Of a stretch of DNA of 64,000 bases, positions 33,100 through 41,182 are shown in pieces. The translations under genes were made by a program, and so were the position numbers. Position 1 is the first letter of the stretch, and each line of letters starts with the position of its first letter. The notes beneath the pieces are model-generated. The model did not search any database. It had not been told where the DNA came from and saw nothing but the letters and a program-made list of their open reading frames with translations. Source of the stretch: Thalassospiraceae bacterium LMO-SO8 (lineage in GTDB: Bacteria; Pseudomonadota; Alphaproteobacteria; Rhodospirillales; Casp-alpha2); contig CP134226.1 of NCBI GenBank assembly GCA_031655335.1, positions 3,919,049 through 3,983,048 on the forward strand, read 5' to 3'.

Positions 33100-34095
33100 T
33101 TATTTTAAACCCGGCTTGCCTGAATTCTGAATCTTCCGCCACTTGGCGACGTTGCGGTTGTGCTCGATGAGGGTTTCCGCGAAGGCGTGGCCGCCAGTGC
33201 CGTCGGCCACGAAGTAAAGGTCCTTGGTCGCCTGCGGGTGCAGCACGGCCTCGATCGCGGCGAGACCTGGATTGGCGATGGGCGTGGGGGGCAGGCCGGC
33301 GACGGCATAGGTGTTCCAGGGCGTCGGCGTGTCCAGATCGGCGCGGGTCAGCTCGCGATCCAGGGGCGCCTTGCCCTGGGTGAGGCCGTAAATCACCGTC
33401 GGGTCCGACTGCAGCTTCATGCCGCGCCGGAGCCGATTGACGAACACCCCCGCGACCCGCGCGCGTTCCGACGCCACGCCTGTTTCCTTTTCGACGATGG
33501 ACGCCAGCACCAGAGCCTCCGCCGGGCTGTTCAGGGGCAAACCTTCTTCCCGTTCCGCCCAGGCCTTCTGCAAGGCCGCGTCCATCGCCTGTTCCATGCG
33601 GCGCACGGCCTGGGCCTTGGTGTCGTAATAGGCATAGTGATAGGTCTCGGGCAGGATGCGGCCCTCGTCCGGCGGCGCCGGCAGGGGGCCCATGAGCCCC
33701 TCCGCCTTGGCGACGATCTCGAGCGCCTCGGCCACGGTCAGGCCCTCGGGGATGGTGACGGTGCGGGCCACCGTCTCGCCCCGGCGCAGGACGTCGAGCA
33801 CGCCGGTCACGCTGGCCCAGGCCGGGATGCGGAACTCGCCCGATTTCAAGGCGCGGTCGGCCCCGTCCAGACGGCCGGCCAGGCGGAACAGCAGGGCGGA
33901 GCGGACGATGCCGCGCTTCACCAACGTCTGGGCGATGGCCTGAATATGGCTGCCGGGCGGGATCAGCACGACCGCGTCCATCGCGTGCGGCCCGTCACGG
34001 GAAATCTGTTTGGAAAACCACAGCCAGCCGCCCCCCGCCGCAAGTGCGGCGAGAACGGCCATCAACAGGGTTGCGAGGAAAAGCCTGCGGATCAT
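33100..34095 (-). CDS. mltG: Endolytic murein transglycosylase MltG
   Basis: A 331-residue YceG/MltG protein. One N-terminal membrane anchor (about residues 5-25) precedes a LysM-like subdomain (LIPPGSHIQAIAQTLVKRGI) and the catalytic domain with ASIVEKETG, whose first Glu is the expected catalytic residue, then GVFVNRLRRGMKLQSDPTVI. The end includes GLPPTPIANPGLAAIEAVLH, another family hallmark. MltG cuts nascent glycan strands and sets their length. Placed directly after fabF, the usual proteobacterial order. Confidence 0.94.
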   Translation of the reverse strand: MIRRLFLATLLMAVLAALAAGGGWLWFSKQISRDGPHAMDAVVLIPPGSHIQAIAQTLVKRGIVRSALLFRLAGRLDGADRALKSGEFRIPAWASVTGVLDVLRRGETVARTVTIPEGLTVAEALEIVAKAEGLMGPLPAPPDEGRILPETYHYAYYDTKAQAVRRMEQAMDAALQKAWAEREEGLPLNSPAEALVLASIVEKETGVASERARVAGVFVNRLRRGMKLQSDPTVIYGLTQGKAPLDRELTRADLDTPTPWNTYAVAGLPPTPIANPGLAAIEAVLHPQATKDLYFVADGTGGHAFAETLIEHNRNVAKWRKIQNSGKPGLK

Positions 34096-34109
34096 GCCGC
34101 GACTTTAAA

Positions 34110-35375
34110 TCAGTCGTAGGCTTTGAACACCAAAGAAGCGTTCGTGCCGCCGAAACCGAAGGAGTTGGAGAGGGCCGCGCGCACCTTACGTTCCTTGGGC
34201 TTGTGCGGCACCAGATCGACACCGACGCAGGCTTCGGACGGGTTGTCCAGGTTGAGGGTCGGCGGGACGATGCTGTTCTTCATGGCGAGGATCGAATAGA
34301 TCGCCTCGACCGCACCAGCCGCCCCCAACAGGTGACCGACCGCGGATTTGGTCGAGGACATGGAGATGCCCTTGATGGCGTCGCCGAACACGCGCTTGAT
34401 GGCACCCAGTTCGATCTCGTCGCCGAGCGGCGTCGAGGTGCCGTGGGCGTTCACGTAATCGATGTCTTCCGGGTTCATGCCGGCGCGCTTGAGGGCCGCC
34501 TGCATGCAGCGGAAGGCGCCGTCGCCGTCTTCCGCCGGGGCGGTGATGTGATGGGCATCGCCCGACATCCCGTAACCGACGATCTCGGCATAAATCTTGG
34601 CGCCGCGCTTCTTGGCGTGCTCCAGTTCCTCAAGCACCACCACGCCGGCGCCGTCGCCCATGACGAAGCCGTCACGGCCCTGATCCCAGGGGCGGGACGC
34701 CTTTTCGGGCGTGTCGTTATAGCCGGTCGACAGGGCCCGCGCGGCGCAGAAACCGGCGACGCCCAGGGGGCAGATCGCGGCCTCGGCCCCGCCGGCGACC
34801 ATTACGTCGGCGTCTTCCCACATGATCAGACGGGCGGCGTCGCCGATGGCGTGCGCCCCGGTCGAACAGGCCGTGACCACCGCGTGGTTCGGACCCTTGA
34901 GGCCATAGCGGATGGAAACATGGCCAGACACCAGGTTGATCAGGCTGGCCGGAATGAAGAACGGGCTGAGACGCCGGGCACGGCCTTCATGCACGGTAAT
35001 GGCGCCACCGGCGATTTCCGGCAGACCGCCGATGCCCGAACCGATCAGGACGCCGGTCTTCCAGCGGTCCTCGTCGGCTTCCGGTTTCCAGCCCGAATCC
35101 TCGATCGCCTGAATGGCGGCGGCCATGCCGTAAATGATGAACGTGTCCATCCGGCGCTGGTCCTTGGTCGGGACCCAGGCCTCGGCATTGAAGGTGCCGT
35201 CGGCGCCGTCGCCCAGGGGCACGGTGCCACCGATCTTGGCCGGCAAGTCGTATTCTTCGTAGCCCTCGAGCTTACGAATCCCGGACTGCCCGGCCAGCAG
35301 GCGCGACCAGTTAAGGTCCACACCCGTGCCGAGGGAATTGACGATACCCAATCCGGTAACGACGACGCGTCTCAT
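34110..35375 (-). CDS. fabF: Beta-ketoacyl-ACP synthase II
   Basis: A 421-residue condensing enzyme of fatty-acid elongation. The catalytic cysteine is Cys170 (VVTACSTGAHAIGDA), and the two active-site histidines are in NAHGTSTPLGD and SAVGHLLGAAGAVE. The C-terminal SNSFGFGGTNASLVF is also characteristic. Length matches FabF. Part of the minus-strand cluster fabD-fabG-acpP-fabF-mltG, with a strong hairpin between acpP and fabF. Confidence 0.96.
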   Translation of the reverse strand: MRRVVVTGLGIVNSLGTGVDLNWSRLLAGQSGIRKLEGYEEYDLPAKIGGTVPLGDGADGTFNAEAWVPTKDQRRMDTFIIYGMAAAIQAIEDSGWKPEADEDRWKTGVLIGSGIGGLPEIAGGAITVHEGRARRLSPFFIPASLINLVSGHVSIRYGLKGPNHAVVTACSTGAHAIGDAARLIMWEDADVMVAGGAEAAICPLGVAGFCAARALSTGYNDTPEKASRPWDQGRDGFVMGDGAGVVVLEELEHAKKRGAKIYAEIVGYGMSGDAHHITAPAEDGDGAFRCMQAALKRAGMNPEDIDYVNAHGTSTPLGDEIELGAIKRVFGDAIKGISMSSTKSAVGHLLGAAGAVEAIYSILAMKNSIVPPTLNLDNPSEACVGVDLVPHKPKERKVRAALSNSFGFGGTNASLVFKAYD

Positions 35376-35403
35376 GTTCGCTTATCTCATCAGGCCGCAC
35401 GAA

Positions 35404-35430
35404 CGCCCGGGCCCCCGAAGGGGGCGGGCG
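35404..35430 (-). other. Intercistronic hairpin between acpP and fabF
   Basis: CGCCCG...CCCCC (35404-35409 and 35412-35416, two G bulged) pairs with GGGGGCGGGCG (35420-35430) around a GAA loop. On the minus strand no T-run follows, so it is better read as an mRNA-stabilising or attenuating structure in the acpP-fabF transcript than as a terminator. Confidence 0.6.
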
Positions 35431-35454
35431 CAGGTGGGACGAAACCGAGCAGGA

Positions 35455-35688
35455 TTACTGCTGCGATTCGATGAAGTCGATGGCGTCCTTGATGGTCAGG
35501 ATTTTCTCGGCGGCGTCATCGGGAATCTCGATGCCGAACTCTTCCTCGAATGCCATGACCAGCTCCACCGTGTCGAGGCTGTCCGCGCCCAGATCGTCGA
35601 TAAAGCTCGCGTTTTCAACAACTTTGGCTTCATCCACACCGAGGTGGTCGTGGACGATCTTCTTTACGCGTTCAGCAACATCACTCAT
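35455..35688 (-). CDS. acpP: Acyl carrier protein
   Basis: A 77-residue acidic protein with the phosphopantetheine attachment site [19 protein letters not shown] (Ser37). It carries growing acyl chains in fatty-acid synthesis and supplies other acylation pathways. Highly typical in length and sequence. Separated from fabG by about 180 bp, where an acpP promoter is expected. Confidence 0.97.
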   Translation of the reverse strand: MSDVAERVKKIVHDHLGVDEAKVVENASFIDDLGADSLDTVELVMAFEEEFGIEIPDDAAEKILTIKDAIDFIESQQ

Positions 35689-35871
35689 ATCGATTCCCCT
35701 GTTGATTCCCTATTGATGGATCAGGAAATAAAGGTTGAAATTCTGACGGTGGCGGCGGGATTTCGGGGGTCCCGGACCAAGTTCGCCCGCTTCCTATCAC
35801 ATATCGAACGCGTTTGACCAGCCACCTCTACACACCATCGTTCACGCCCCCGCGAGGGCCGGAATTTTGGG

Positions 35872-36609
35872 CTAGATCATGGCCATACCGCCGTTGACGT
35901 GGATTGTCTGGCCCGTCACGTAGGCGGCTTCGTCGCTCGACAGGTAAAGCGCCGCGGCGGCGATCTCTTCCGACGTCCCCATGCGGCCCGCCGGAATAGC
36001 GCCCATGATAGCCTCTTTCTGGGCGTCGGTCAGGTCATCGGTCATCGCCGTCTGGATGAAGCCGGGGGCGATGCAGTTGACCGTGATGCCGCGCGCCGCC
36101 ACTTCCTGGGCCAGCGACTTGGACATCCCGATCATGCCGGCCTTGGACGCCGCGTAATTGACCTGCCCCGCGTTGCCGGTGACCCCGACGATGGAGGTAA
36201 TGCCGATGATTCGCCCCAGGCGTTTCTTCATCATGCCGCGCAGAACCGCCCGTGACAGGCGGAAGGCGGCGGTCAGGTTGACGTCGATGACCTCCTGCCA
36301 GTCCTCGTCCTTCATGCGCAGCATCAGGGTATCGCGGGTCAGGCCGGCGTTGTTGATCAGAATATCGATGCCGCCCATGGCCGATTCGGCGTCGGCGACC
36401 AGCTTATCCGTGCCTTCGGCCGACGACAGGTCGGCGGGCAGGACATAAGCGCGGTCACCCAGTTCCTTGGCCAAGGGCTCCAGCGCCTCAACCCGGCGGC
36501 CCGACAGGCCGACCGTGGCACCCGCACTGTGCAGCGCGCGGGCGATGGCCCCGCCGATGCCGCCCGAGGCCCCGGTGACCAGGGCGGTTTTTCCCGTAAG
36601 ATCGAACAT
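35872..36609 (-). CDS. fabG: 3-oxoacyl-ACP reductase
   Basis: A 245-residue SDR that reduces 3-ketoacyl-ACP with NADPH. TGASGGIGGAIA (residues 12-23), NNAGLTRDTLMLRMKDEDW (classic FabG), the catalytic Ser in TSIVGVTGNAGQ and YAASK are all present, ending YVTGQTIHVNGGMAMI. The ATG at 36609 is preceded by GGAGGAA; an in-frame GTG 15 bp upstream would overlap that site and is rejected. Co-directional with fabD and acpP. Confidence 0.96.
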   Translation of the reverse strand: MFDLTGKTALVTGASGGIGGAIARALHSAGATVGLSGRRVEALEPLAKELGDRAYVLPADLSSAEGTDKLVADAESAMGGIDILINNAGLTRDTLMLRMKDEDWQEVIDVNLTAAFRLSRAVLRGMMKKRLGRIIGITSIVGVTGNAGQVNYAASKAGMIGMSKSLAQEVAARGITVNCIAPGFIQTAMTDDLTDAQKEAIMGAIPAGRMGTSEEIAAAALYLSSDEAAYVTGQTIHVNGGMAMI

Positions 36610-36654
36610 CGCGGTTTCCTCCACCTTTTCTTCAGTTATACAGCCCGGCCCGCG

Positions 36655-37614
36655 TCACAGTGAGGCCAGGAAGGCCTCGACCTCGTCCGGCGTGCCGACG
36701 TTGACGACGTTGATCTCGCGGTCGATGCGGCGCGCCAGACCGGCCAGAATCTTACCCGAGCCGATCTCGACCAGGGTATCGACGCCCTGGGCCTTCAACT
36801 GCGCGACGCATTCCCGCCAGCGCACCATGCCGGTCACCTGTTCGACCAGAAGGCGCTTGATCTCGCCCGGATCCTCGACCGGGGCGGCGGTGACGTTGGC
36901 CATCACCGGCACGGCCGGGGCGTTGATCTGAACGCCGCCCAGGGCTTCGTCCATGGCGTCGGCGGCGGGCTGCATCAGGGCGCAATGGAAGGGGGCGGAC
37001 ACCGGCAGCAGAACAGCGCGCTTGGCGCCCGCTTCCTTGGCGATCTCGATGGCGCGTTCGACCGCGCCAGTCGATCCGGAAATCACGATCTGGCCCGGCG
37101 CGTTGTCGTTACCGGCCTGACAGACCTCACCCTCGACGGCCTGGGGCGCCGCCATGGCGTCGGCGCAGACCTTTTCCACCGCGTCCATCTCCAGGCCCAT
37201 GAGCGCCGCCATGGCGCCCTGACCGACGGGAACGGCTTTCTGCATTTCCGTGCCGCGCGTCTTCAGAAGGCGGGCCGTATCGGCCAGCGAAAACGTCCCG
37301 GCGGCGGCCAGCGCCGAATATTCGCCGAGCGAGTGGCCTGCGACGAAATCCGCCCGCGCCTTGAGATCGAACCCGCCTTCGGATTTCAGCACGGCGAGCA
37401 CGGCCAGGCTTGCGGTCATGATCGCGGGCTGGGCGTTGGCCGTCAGGGTCAGTTCGTCCTCCGGCCCCTCGAACATGATCTTGGAAAGCTTTTGTTTGAG
37501 GGTTTCGTCCACTTCCTGGTGGACCTCGCGGGCGGCGGCGAAGGCATCATGGATGTCCTTGCCCATGCCCACGGTCTGGGACCCCTGCCCCGGAAAAATC
37601 AGTGCGCGTGCCAT
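36655..37614 (-). CDS. fabD: Malonyl-CoA:ACP transacylase
   Basis: A 319-residue enzyme loading malonate onto ACP. FPGQGSQTVGMGKDI at the start, the nucleophile elbow GHSLGEYSA (Ser95) and VSAPFHCALM (catalytic His) are diagnostic. The ATG at 37614 (MARALIFPGQ) matches family starts; AGGGAG lies upstream at a rather long distance (about 15 nt). First gene of the fab cluster; divergent from an unknown membrane protein gene. Confidence 0.95.
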   Translation of the reverse strand: MARALIFPGQGSQTVGMGKDIHDAFAAAREVHQEVDETLKQKLSKIMFEGPEDELTLTANAQPAIMTASLAVLAVLKSEGGFDLKARADFVAGHSLGEYSALAAAGTFSLADTARLLKTRGTEMQKAVPVGQGAMAALMGLEMDAVEKVCADAMAAPQAVEGEVCQAGNDNAPGQIVISGSTGAVERAIEIAKEAGAKRAVLLPVSAPFHCALMQPAADAMDEALGGVQINAPAVPVMANVTAAPVEDPGEIKRLLVEQVTGMVRWRECVAQLKAQGVDTLVEIGSGKILAGLARRIDREINVVNVGTPDEVEAFLASL

Positions 37615-37807
37615 GAAAGCGACCGTGCTCCCTTCGTTGAATTGGGGCGAGAGGTATTGCCGCCCCGCCCCCGGCCTGTCAAGGGCACACGGACGCGCCC
37701 CCATCCCCGCTGCGGCCTCGTCACCGCCCGCAGCTTTAAAATATTGAAATTACTGAATAAGATATCAGATGCTCTGAGATGTACCAATTGATAAGGAAGC
37801 CCCGGAC

Positions 37808-38326
37808 GTGAGTGACGAAGCCAAGGAAACCAAGAGTTACGACGTCGAGGACGCCCAGGTGCGAATTTCCGTACTATGCGGAAAAGCGATCTATTTCGTC
37901 GTCGCCTTGATCCTGCTGGGCATTTCAATCGGCATTGTCGGCTATGGCATTGCCGAAATCTGGAAAGCGTTCCGCGCCGGTACCGGCATCATCACGCCCC
38001 TGCTGGACGGTGTCGCCCTGTCGGTCCTGGGGCTGGCGGTCATTGACGTGTCCAAGTATCTGCTGGACGAAGAGGTGTTCCGCAACCGGGAACTGGGCGC
38101 CGCATCGGAAGCCCGGGCGACGCTGACGAAGTTCTTCACCATCATCACCATCGCCATCAGCCTGGAAGCTATCGTGCTGATCTTCGGCTCGATCAAGGAT
38201 AACGATATTCAGCGCCTGATCTATCCGGTGTACCTGCTGTTGACCGCCGTCGTCATCACCTTGGGCCTCGGCGTGTTCCAATGGCTGAACGCAAAGGCGG
38301 CGCAATTGACGAAAAAGGAAGGCTGA
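37808..38326 (+). CDS. Four-helix membrane protein of unknown function
   Basis: A 172-residue protein with four hydrophobic segments (about residues 26-50, 63-85, 106-127 and 137-160), a polar N-terminus and a short basic C-terminus (KAAQLTKKEG). The second loop contains DVSKYLLDEEVFRNRELGAA. I do not recognise the family. It starts with GTG, with AAGGA upstream, and the promoter region shared with fabD is AT-rich (37735-37795). The organisation suggests an independent gene between fabD and rpsF. Confidence 0.75.
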   Translation: MSDEAKETKSYDVEDAQVRISVLCGKAIYFVVALILLGISIGIVGYGIAEIWKAFRAGTGIITPLLDGVALSVLGLAVIDVSKYLLDEEVFRNRELGAASEARATLTKFFTIITIAISLEAIVLIFGSIKDNDIQRLIYPVYLLLTAVVITLGLGVFQWLNAKAAQLTKKEG

Positions 38327-38368
38327 TCCCTCCCTTCACCGACGTCTAAATCCAAGAGTTCTGCGCGC

Positions 38369-38396
38369 TTGCGCCGGTTCCGGGAATGTGTATAGT
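38369..38396 (+). promoter_or_regulatory. Candidate sigma70-type promoter for the rpsF operon
   Basis: TTGCGC (38369-38374) and TATAGT (38391-38396) are separated by 16 bp, a fair match to -35 and -10 elements. The predicted transcript would begin near 38403, giving a leader of about 100 nt with several hairpins before rpsF. Confidence 0.45.
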
Positions 38397-38405
38397 GCGC
38401 CGCCT

Positions 38406-38487
38406 CGGGGCAAATTCCCCGACCTCCTTGTCGGTCAGGAAACTCGGATGACCGGCTATGTCCCCAGTGTGGGGGCTGAGACAAGCC
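38406..38487 (+). promoter_or_regulatory. Structured 5' leader of rpsF, possible S6:S18 autoregulatory site
   Basis: CGGGG/CCCCG (38406-38421, 6-nt loop) forms the first hairpin. A second, compound hairpin spans 38454-38487: GGCT pairs with AGCC, TGTC with GACA, CCC with GGG, with an internal loop on the 3' side. It is preceded by CCG (38452-38454) and ends four bases before the GGGAG ribosome-binding site. S6:S18 complexes are known to repress their own operons through a CCG-containing hairpin in other bacteria; the match here is by position and shape only. Confidence 0.4.
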
Positions 38488-38500
38488 AAAGGGAGCTTAT

Positions 38501-38950
38501 ATGCCTTATTACGAAAGCGTGTTCATCGCGCGACCCGACATTTCGGCCGCTCAGGTCGACGGTCTGGTCGAAACCTTCGAAAAAGCCATCGCCGGCGGCG
38601 GCGGCAGCATCCAGAAGAAAGAATACTGGGGGCTGCGCAACCTCGCATACCGGATCAAGAAGAACCGCAAGGGCCACTACATGCTCATGAACATCGACGC
38701 GCCGGCCGATGCCGTCGCCGAGATGGAGCGCCAGATGCGGATCAACGAAGACGTCATGCGTCACATGACCCTGCGCGTCGACGAACTTGAAGAAGGTCCG
38801 TCCGTGATCATCCAGAACAAGGACCGCGGCGACGAACGTCCGCGCCGGGGCCCGCGCCCTGACCGGGGCGACCGCCCCGACCGTGGCCCGCGCCCTGATT
38901 TTGATGGTGGCGACTCCGGTCGCAATCGCGACAGAGGAGACGACGCATGA
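38501..38950 (+). CDS. rpsF: Ribosomal protein S6
   Basis: A 149-residue small-subunit protein. The body ([20 protein letters not shown], then [20 protein letters not shown]) is standard S6. After about residue 100 there is a tail of Arg, Asp, Pro and Gly ([20 protein letters not shown] and following), likely disordered and longer than the E. coli glutamate tail. AAGGGAG lies before the ATG. The stop overlaps rpsR by ATGA. S6 pairs with S18 on the 30S platform. Confidence 0.96.
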   Translation: MPYYESVFIARPDISAAQVDGLVETFEKAIAGGGGSIQKKEYWGLRNLAYRIKKNRKGHYMLMNIDAPADAVAEMERQMRINEDVMRHMTLRVDELEEGPSVIIQNKDRGDERPRRGPRPDRGDRPDRGPRPDFDGGDSGRNRDRGDDA

Positions 38951-39207
38951 GTGAAGAATCCGGAAAGCCCGCCGGCCGTAGCGCCCGGCCGGTCTTCAAT
39001 CGGCGCCGCAAAAGCTGCCCGTTCGCCGGGCCGAACGGTCCGAAGATCGACTACAAGGACACACGCCTGCTGGGCCGCTTCATTTCCGAACGCGGAAAGA
39101 TCGTCCCCTCGCGCATCACCGCCGTTTCCAACAAGAAACAGCGTGAACTTGCCAAAGCCATCAAACAAGCCCGCTTCCTTGCCTTGCTTCCCTACGTGGT
39201 GAAGTAA
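38947..39207 (+). CDS. rpsR: Ribosomal protein S18
   Basis: An 86-residue small-subunit protein. [20 protein letters not shown] and [20 protein letters not shown] are typical S18 sequence. Translation is coupled to rpsF through a four-base overlap. Only one Cys remains of the zinc-type cluster. A hairpin without a T-run follows (39215-39240). Confidence 0.96.
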   Translation: MSEESGKPAGRSARPVFNRRRKSCPFAGPNGPKIDYKDTRLLGRFISERGKIVPSRITAVSNKKQRELAKAIKQARFLALLPYVVK

Positions 39208-39214
39208 CTGCTAA

Positions 39215-39240
39215 CCGTGCCCCGCGAAAACGGGGCACGG
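39215..39240 (+). other. Hairpin between rpsR and the DUF2232 gene
   Basis: CCGTGCCCCG (39215-39224) and CGGGGCACGG (39231-39240) form a perfect 10-bp stem with a CGAAAA loop. No T-run follows, so transcription probably reads through to DUF2232-rplI; it may adjust the relative expression of S6/S18 and L9. Confidence 0.7.
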
Positions 39241-39259
39241 AACAGGGATACTTAAGCCG

Positions 39260-40210
39260 ATGCCGAAATCGTTCCTGATCGCCATCTGTGCAGGTCTTTT
39301 AAGCCTGGTGGCGGCCATGCCGGCCCTGAACGGCGCCCCCGGTGGGTTGTTGCTGTTCTATGTTGCCGCCCTGCCCATCTACATGGCCGGTTTCGCCTTC
39401 GGCGCGACGGCGGGCACGGTGGCGACGCTCAGCGGTTTCGTCGCGGCGACGGCTTTGGGCGGCGTGCTGGTGGCCGGGGTATTCGCCCTGGTCCACCTGC
39501 TGCCGGCCTGGACCGTGATCCGGCAGGCCATGCTTCAACGCACGGCACCCGACGGCCATACGGAATGGATGGCCCCGGGTCCGATCGTCGCCGGCCTGTC
39601 CGGCATGGCGGCGACGATGATGCTTCTGGCGGGTCTGGTGTTCTACGCCAACGGCACGGGTCTCAGCACCATCGTCACCGACCGTCTGACCGACGTTTTG
39701 GCGGCCATGTCGCCAAACACGCCGCAGGCGGCGCGGGACGAGATGGTGGCGCTTTACGGCCCGCTTCTGCCGGCATCCCTGGGATCGAGCTGGGTCATCA
39801 TGGCCCTGGTCAGCGCCGCCGTGGCGCAGGCCTTCCTGGCCCGGATGGGGCGCAACCTGCGTCCGACCCCGCGGTACGCCAACATGGTCCTGCCGGAATG
39901 GATTTCCTGGGCCATGGTGGGGGCGGCCCTGGTGTCCCTGGTCGCAAGCGGCGAGGTTCAGTTCCTCGCCCGCAACCTGACCTTGGCCCTGGCCGTGCCG
40001 TTCTTCCTGTTGGGCCTCGCCGTCATTCACCACTGGGCACGGCGGGTCCGCAACGGGACCTTGGCCCTGGTGGCTGTCTACTTTCTAATTTTCGTTGTCG
40101 GCTGGGCCGGTCTTCTCGTGACCGCCGCGGTCGGCGTTCTGGAACAATGGGGCGGCATCCGCCATCGGCTGACCGGCCCCGCAGGCGGCACCTCGCCGCA
40201 TGATGATTAA
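39260..40210 (+). CDS. DUF2232 multi-spanning membrane protein
   Basis: A 316-residue inner-membrane protein with about eight hydrophobic helices. It fits the DUF2232 (YybS-like) family that lies between rpsR and rplI in many alphaproteobacteria. Function unknown. The segments LVAAMPALNGAPGGLLLFYV and LPEWISWAMVGAALVSLVAS are typical in position and style. It is flanked on both sides by ribosomal protein genes, so it is co-expressed with them. Confidence 0.8.
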   Translation: MPKSFLIAICAGLLSLVAAMPALNGAPGGLLLFYVAALPIYMAGFAFGATAGTVATLSGFVAATALGGVLVAGVFALVHLLPAWTVIRQAMLQRTAPDGHTEWMAPGPIVAGLSGMAATMMLLAGLVFYANGTGLSTIVTDRLTDVLAAMSPNTPQAARDEMVALYGPLLPASLGSSWVIMALVSAAVAQAFLARMGRNLRPTPRYANMVLPEWISWAMVGAALVSLVASGEVQFLARNLTLALAVPFFLLGLAVIHHWARRVRNGTLALVAVYFLIFVVGWAGLLVTAAVGVLEQWGGIRHRLTGPAGGTSPHDD

Positions 40211-40225
40211 TTAGGAGAGATCGCA

Positions 40226-40978
40226 ATGGACGTGATCCTGTTGGAACGTATCGAGAAACTGGGCCAGATGGGCGACGTGGTTAAGGTCAAGGCCGGCTTT
40301 GCCCGCAATTACCTGCTGCCCCAGAAGAAGGCCCTGCGCGCGACCGAAGACAACAAGCGCGTGTTCGAGGCCCAGAAGGCGCAGCTCGAAACCCAGAACC
40401 TGGAATCCCGCAAGGAAGCGGAAGGCGTCGCCGCCAAGATGGACGGCCAAAAGGTCGTCCTCATCCGTCAGGCCGGCGAAGCCGGACAGCTGTACGGTTC
40501 GGTCAACGCCCGCGACGTCGCCGAGGCCCTGGAAGCCGCCGGTTTCACCGTCGCCCGCCATCAGGTCGAACTGGCCCGCCCGATCAAGACCCTGGGCCTG
40601 CATGACGTGATCGTGCGCCTGCACCCGGAAGTCACGGTGACCATCACCGCCAACGTCGCCCGCACGCCGGACGAGGCCCAGGTCCAGTCCGACACCGGCG
40701 TGGCCCTTGTCGGCGATGACGCCAAGGAAGCCGCCGACATCGCGGCCGAGGCCGCCGAAGCCGTCGCCGCCCAGGCGGACGCCGTATTCGAGGAAGACGT
40801 CGCCGGTGAGGCCGTCGCCGAAGCCGCCGAGGACGCCGCCGACGAGGCCGAAGCCGCCGCCAAGAAAAAGGCCGATGCCGAAGCCCGCGCCGTTGCCGCC
40901 GCCGCGGCCGCGGAAGCCGCCGCTGCTGCGGCTGAGGCCGATGGCGACGACGCCGACAAGGCCGACGAAGACAAGTAA
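40226..40978 (+). CDS. rplI: Ribosomal protein L9 with long Ala/Glu-rich C-terminal extension
   Basis: A 250-residue protein. The first ~148 residues are ordinary L9 ([37 protein letters not shown]; second domain around [20 protein letters not shown]). The remaining ~100 residues are an acidic Ala-rich tail (units such as [48 protein letters not shown]), predicted as a long helix or coiled coil. E. coli L9 is 149 residues. AGGAGAG lies before the ATG. Terminator at 41012-41040. Confidence 0.95.
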   Translation: MDVILLERIEKLGQMGDVVKVKAGFARNYLLPQKKALRATEDNKRVFEAQKAQLETQNLESRKEAEGVAAKMDGQKVVLIRQAGEAGQLYGSVNARDVAEALEAAGFTVARHQVELARPIKTLGLHDVIVRLHPEVTVTITANVARTPDEAQVQSDTGVALVGDDAKEAADIAAEAAEAVAAQADAVFEEDVAGEAVAEAAEDAADEAEAAAKKKADAEARAVAAAAAAEAAAAAAEADGDDADKADEDK

Positions 40979-41011
40979 GCCTTCCCGCCCACCCGGCGGA
41001 ACAGGTGAAAG

Positions 41012-41040
41012 AGGGCGGTCCCGTTGGGGCCGCCTTTTTT
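41012..41040 (+). terminator. Rho-independent terminator of the rpsF-rplI operon
   Basis: GGCGGTCCC (41014-41022) pairs with GGGGCCGCC (41026-41034) with one G-U, followed by six T. It lies 34 bp after the rplI stop. Confidence 0.9.
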
Positions 41041-41182
41041 CGTGCCCGAACACCGTGGATCACGGCGGATTGACACCGTCGATTATTTTTAGAACAATTA
41101 TAAAGTCCCACGGTTGCTTTCGCGTTTCAGGGAAACGCCCAGGGGTAAGAGCTGGCATTCCTGCCCCAGGGGGGAGGTGGAA

